13,597 nt of DNA, from positions 1 through 13,597 of the forward strand of contig JBBRLG010000144.1 of the NCBI GenBank assembly GCA_038231495.1, written 5' to 3'. Shown piece by piece: positions 13,294-13,597 of the stretch; within the stretch, counting starts at the first letter, position 1, and each line of letters starts with the position of its first letter. Below the pieces are notes generated by a model. The model saw nothing but the letters and a program-made list of their open reading frames with translations, was not told the DNA's origin and did not search any database. Both the position numbers and the translations under genes were made by a program. Source of the DNA: JBBRLG01 sp038231495. Its GTDB lineage: Bacteria; Planctomycetota; Planctomycetia; Gemmatales; Gemmataceae.

Positions 13294-13369
13294 GGAGGGA
13301 AATCTCAAAAAGGCCTGTTGGGGAGGTAGCGCAGGCCTGTCCAGTCGTCGTCGCTAATAAACCGGCAAA

Positions 13370-13511
13370 GTAACCGTTCACCGGCAACTTCTCCCCCCTT
13401 ACGAAGGGGGGGCGGGGGGGGGGGTAAGAACGGTTGAGTTTAACAGTCCTGGCGTCCACTCCACCCCCCCGCCCCCCTGCCCCCCTTCGTAAGGGGGGAG
13501 TGAACGGTTAC
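13370..13511. mobile_element. MITE-like palindromic element with 8-bp target duplication
   Basis: The 142-bp element has perfect 12-bp terminal inverted repeats, GTAACCGTTCAC (13370-13381) and GTGAACGGTTAC (13500-13511). It is flanked without gaps by CCGGCAAA on both sides (13362-13369 and 13512-13519), as expected for an 8-bp target-site duplication. The inverted arms continue inside as TCCCCCCTTACGAAGGGGGG, with a 10-nt insertion (CGGCAACTTC) in the left arm, followed by long G or C runs. A third, internal copy of GAACGGTT (13428-13435) suggests nested or stepwise formation. No coding capacity is present, so any transposase must act in trans. It lies 76 bp upstream of the type IIG gene. Confidence 0.65.
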
Positions 13512-13525
13512 CCGGCAAAAAGGCG

Positions 13526-13588
13526 TTGACGCTCGCTTATCAAGCTGAGGTATTGTGGCCAGATACCCGGACCGAAGCAAGGAAGGAG
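13526..13588 (+). promoter_or_regulatory. Possible promoter and ribosome-binding site of a gene past the window end
   Basis: TTGACG (13526-13531) and TATTGT (13551-13556) are 19 bp apart, longer than ideal. GGTAT (13549-13553) can pair with ATACC (13563-13567). GGAAGGAG (13581-13588) looks like a ribosome-binding site, and a start codon could lie just beyond 13597. Nothing downstream is visible, so this is tentative. Confidence 0.25.
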
Positions 13589-13597
13589 CTGGGTCCC

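Noticed and set aside
12199..13329. Long + strand open frame of 376 codons
   Set aside because: It is antisense to the N-terminal half of the type IIG gene and lacks motifs.
34..13597. CRISPR array or tRNA/rRNA genes
   Set aside because: No regularly spaced short repeats and no cloverleaf or rRNA-like segments were found.

Overview
This window looks like a piece of a Planctomycetes chromosome, most likely a Gemmata-type lineage. The evidence is high GC, a Planctomycetes/Verrucomicrobia-restricted Minf_1886-type gene in an operon with a PSP1 (RicT-like) gene, a DUF29 gene, and several small proteins and C-terminal modules of a style I associate with that phylum. No rRNA, tRNA or CRISPR array was seen. 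All assignments were made by reading motifs; no database search was run.

Layout. (1) 1-2000: a DUF29 gene (+) converges on a family-2 glycosyltransferase gene (-). They are bracketed by two direct copies of a 116-nt, gap-free, foldable repeat (34-149 and 1846-1961). (2) 1992-4787 (-): a housekeeping-type block with a pteridine-reductase-like SDR, a PSP1/RicT-like Fe-S protein, a Minf_1886-family protein and a membrane-anchored hypothetical. The last two are coupled by an ATGA overlap. (3) 5000-7750: two type II toxin-antitoxin modules with PIN-domain toxins, plus a small orphan protein and a DUF3037 protein. This stretch is bracketed by two direct copies of a compact small-RNA gene. (4) 7742-9735 (-): a DUF3800 protein and a 345-aa protein with a winged-helix-like C-terminus. 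(5) 9853-13293 (-): a single-chain type IIG (Eco57I-like) restriction-modification enzyme, followed in frame by a degenerate 32-codon tail. (6) 13294-13597: a palindromic MITE-like element with perfect 12-bp terminal inverted repeats and flanking 8-bp direct repeats.

The strongest candidate for an under-described system is the small RNA. Two copies about 90% identical (about 5037-5122 and 7666-7751, both +) each carry their own sigma-70-like promoter at the same distance from the fold, a three-way-junction structure with a UUCG loop and structure-preserving substitutions, and a terminal U-tract. One copy is tail-to-tail with, and overlaps, the DUF3800 stop codon. This fits the reported association of DUF3800 genes with structured RNAs of unknown function. 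The other copy sits tail-to-tail with a PIN toxin gene. The region from 5000 to 13500 reads as an accessory, defence or mobile-element island attached to a conserved core block.
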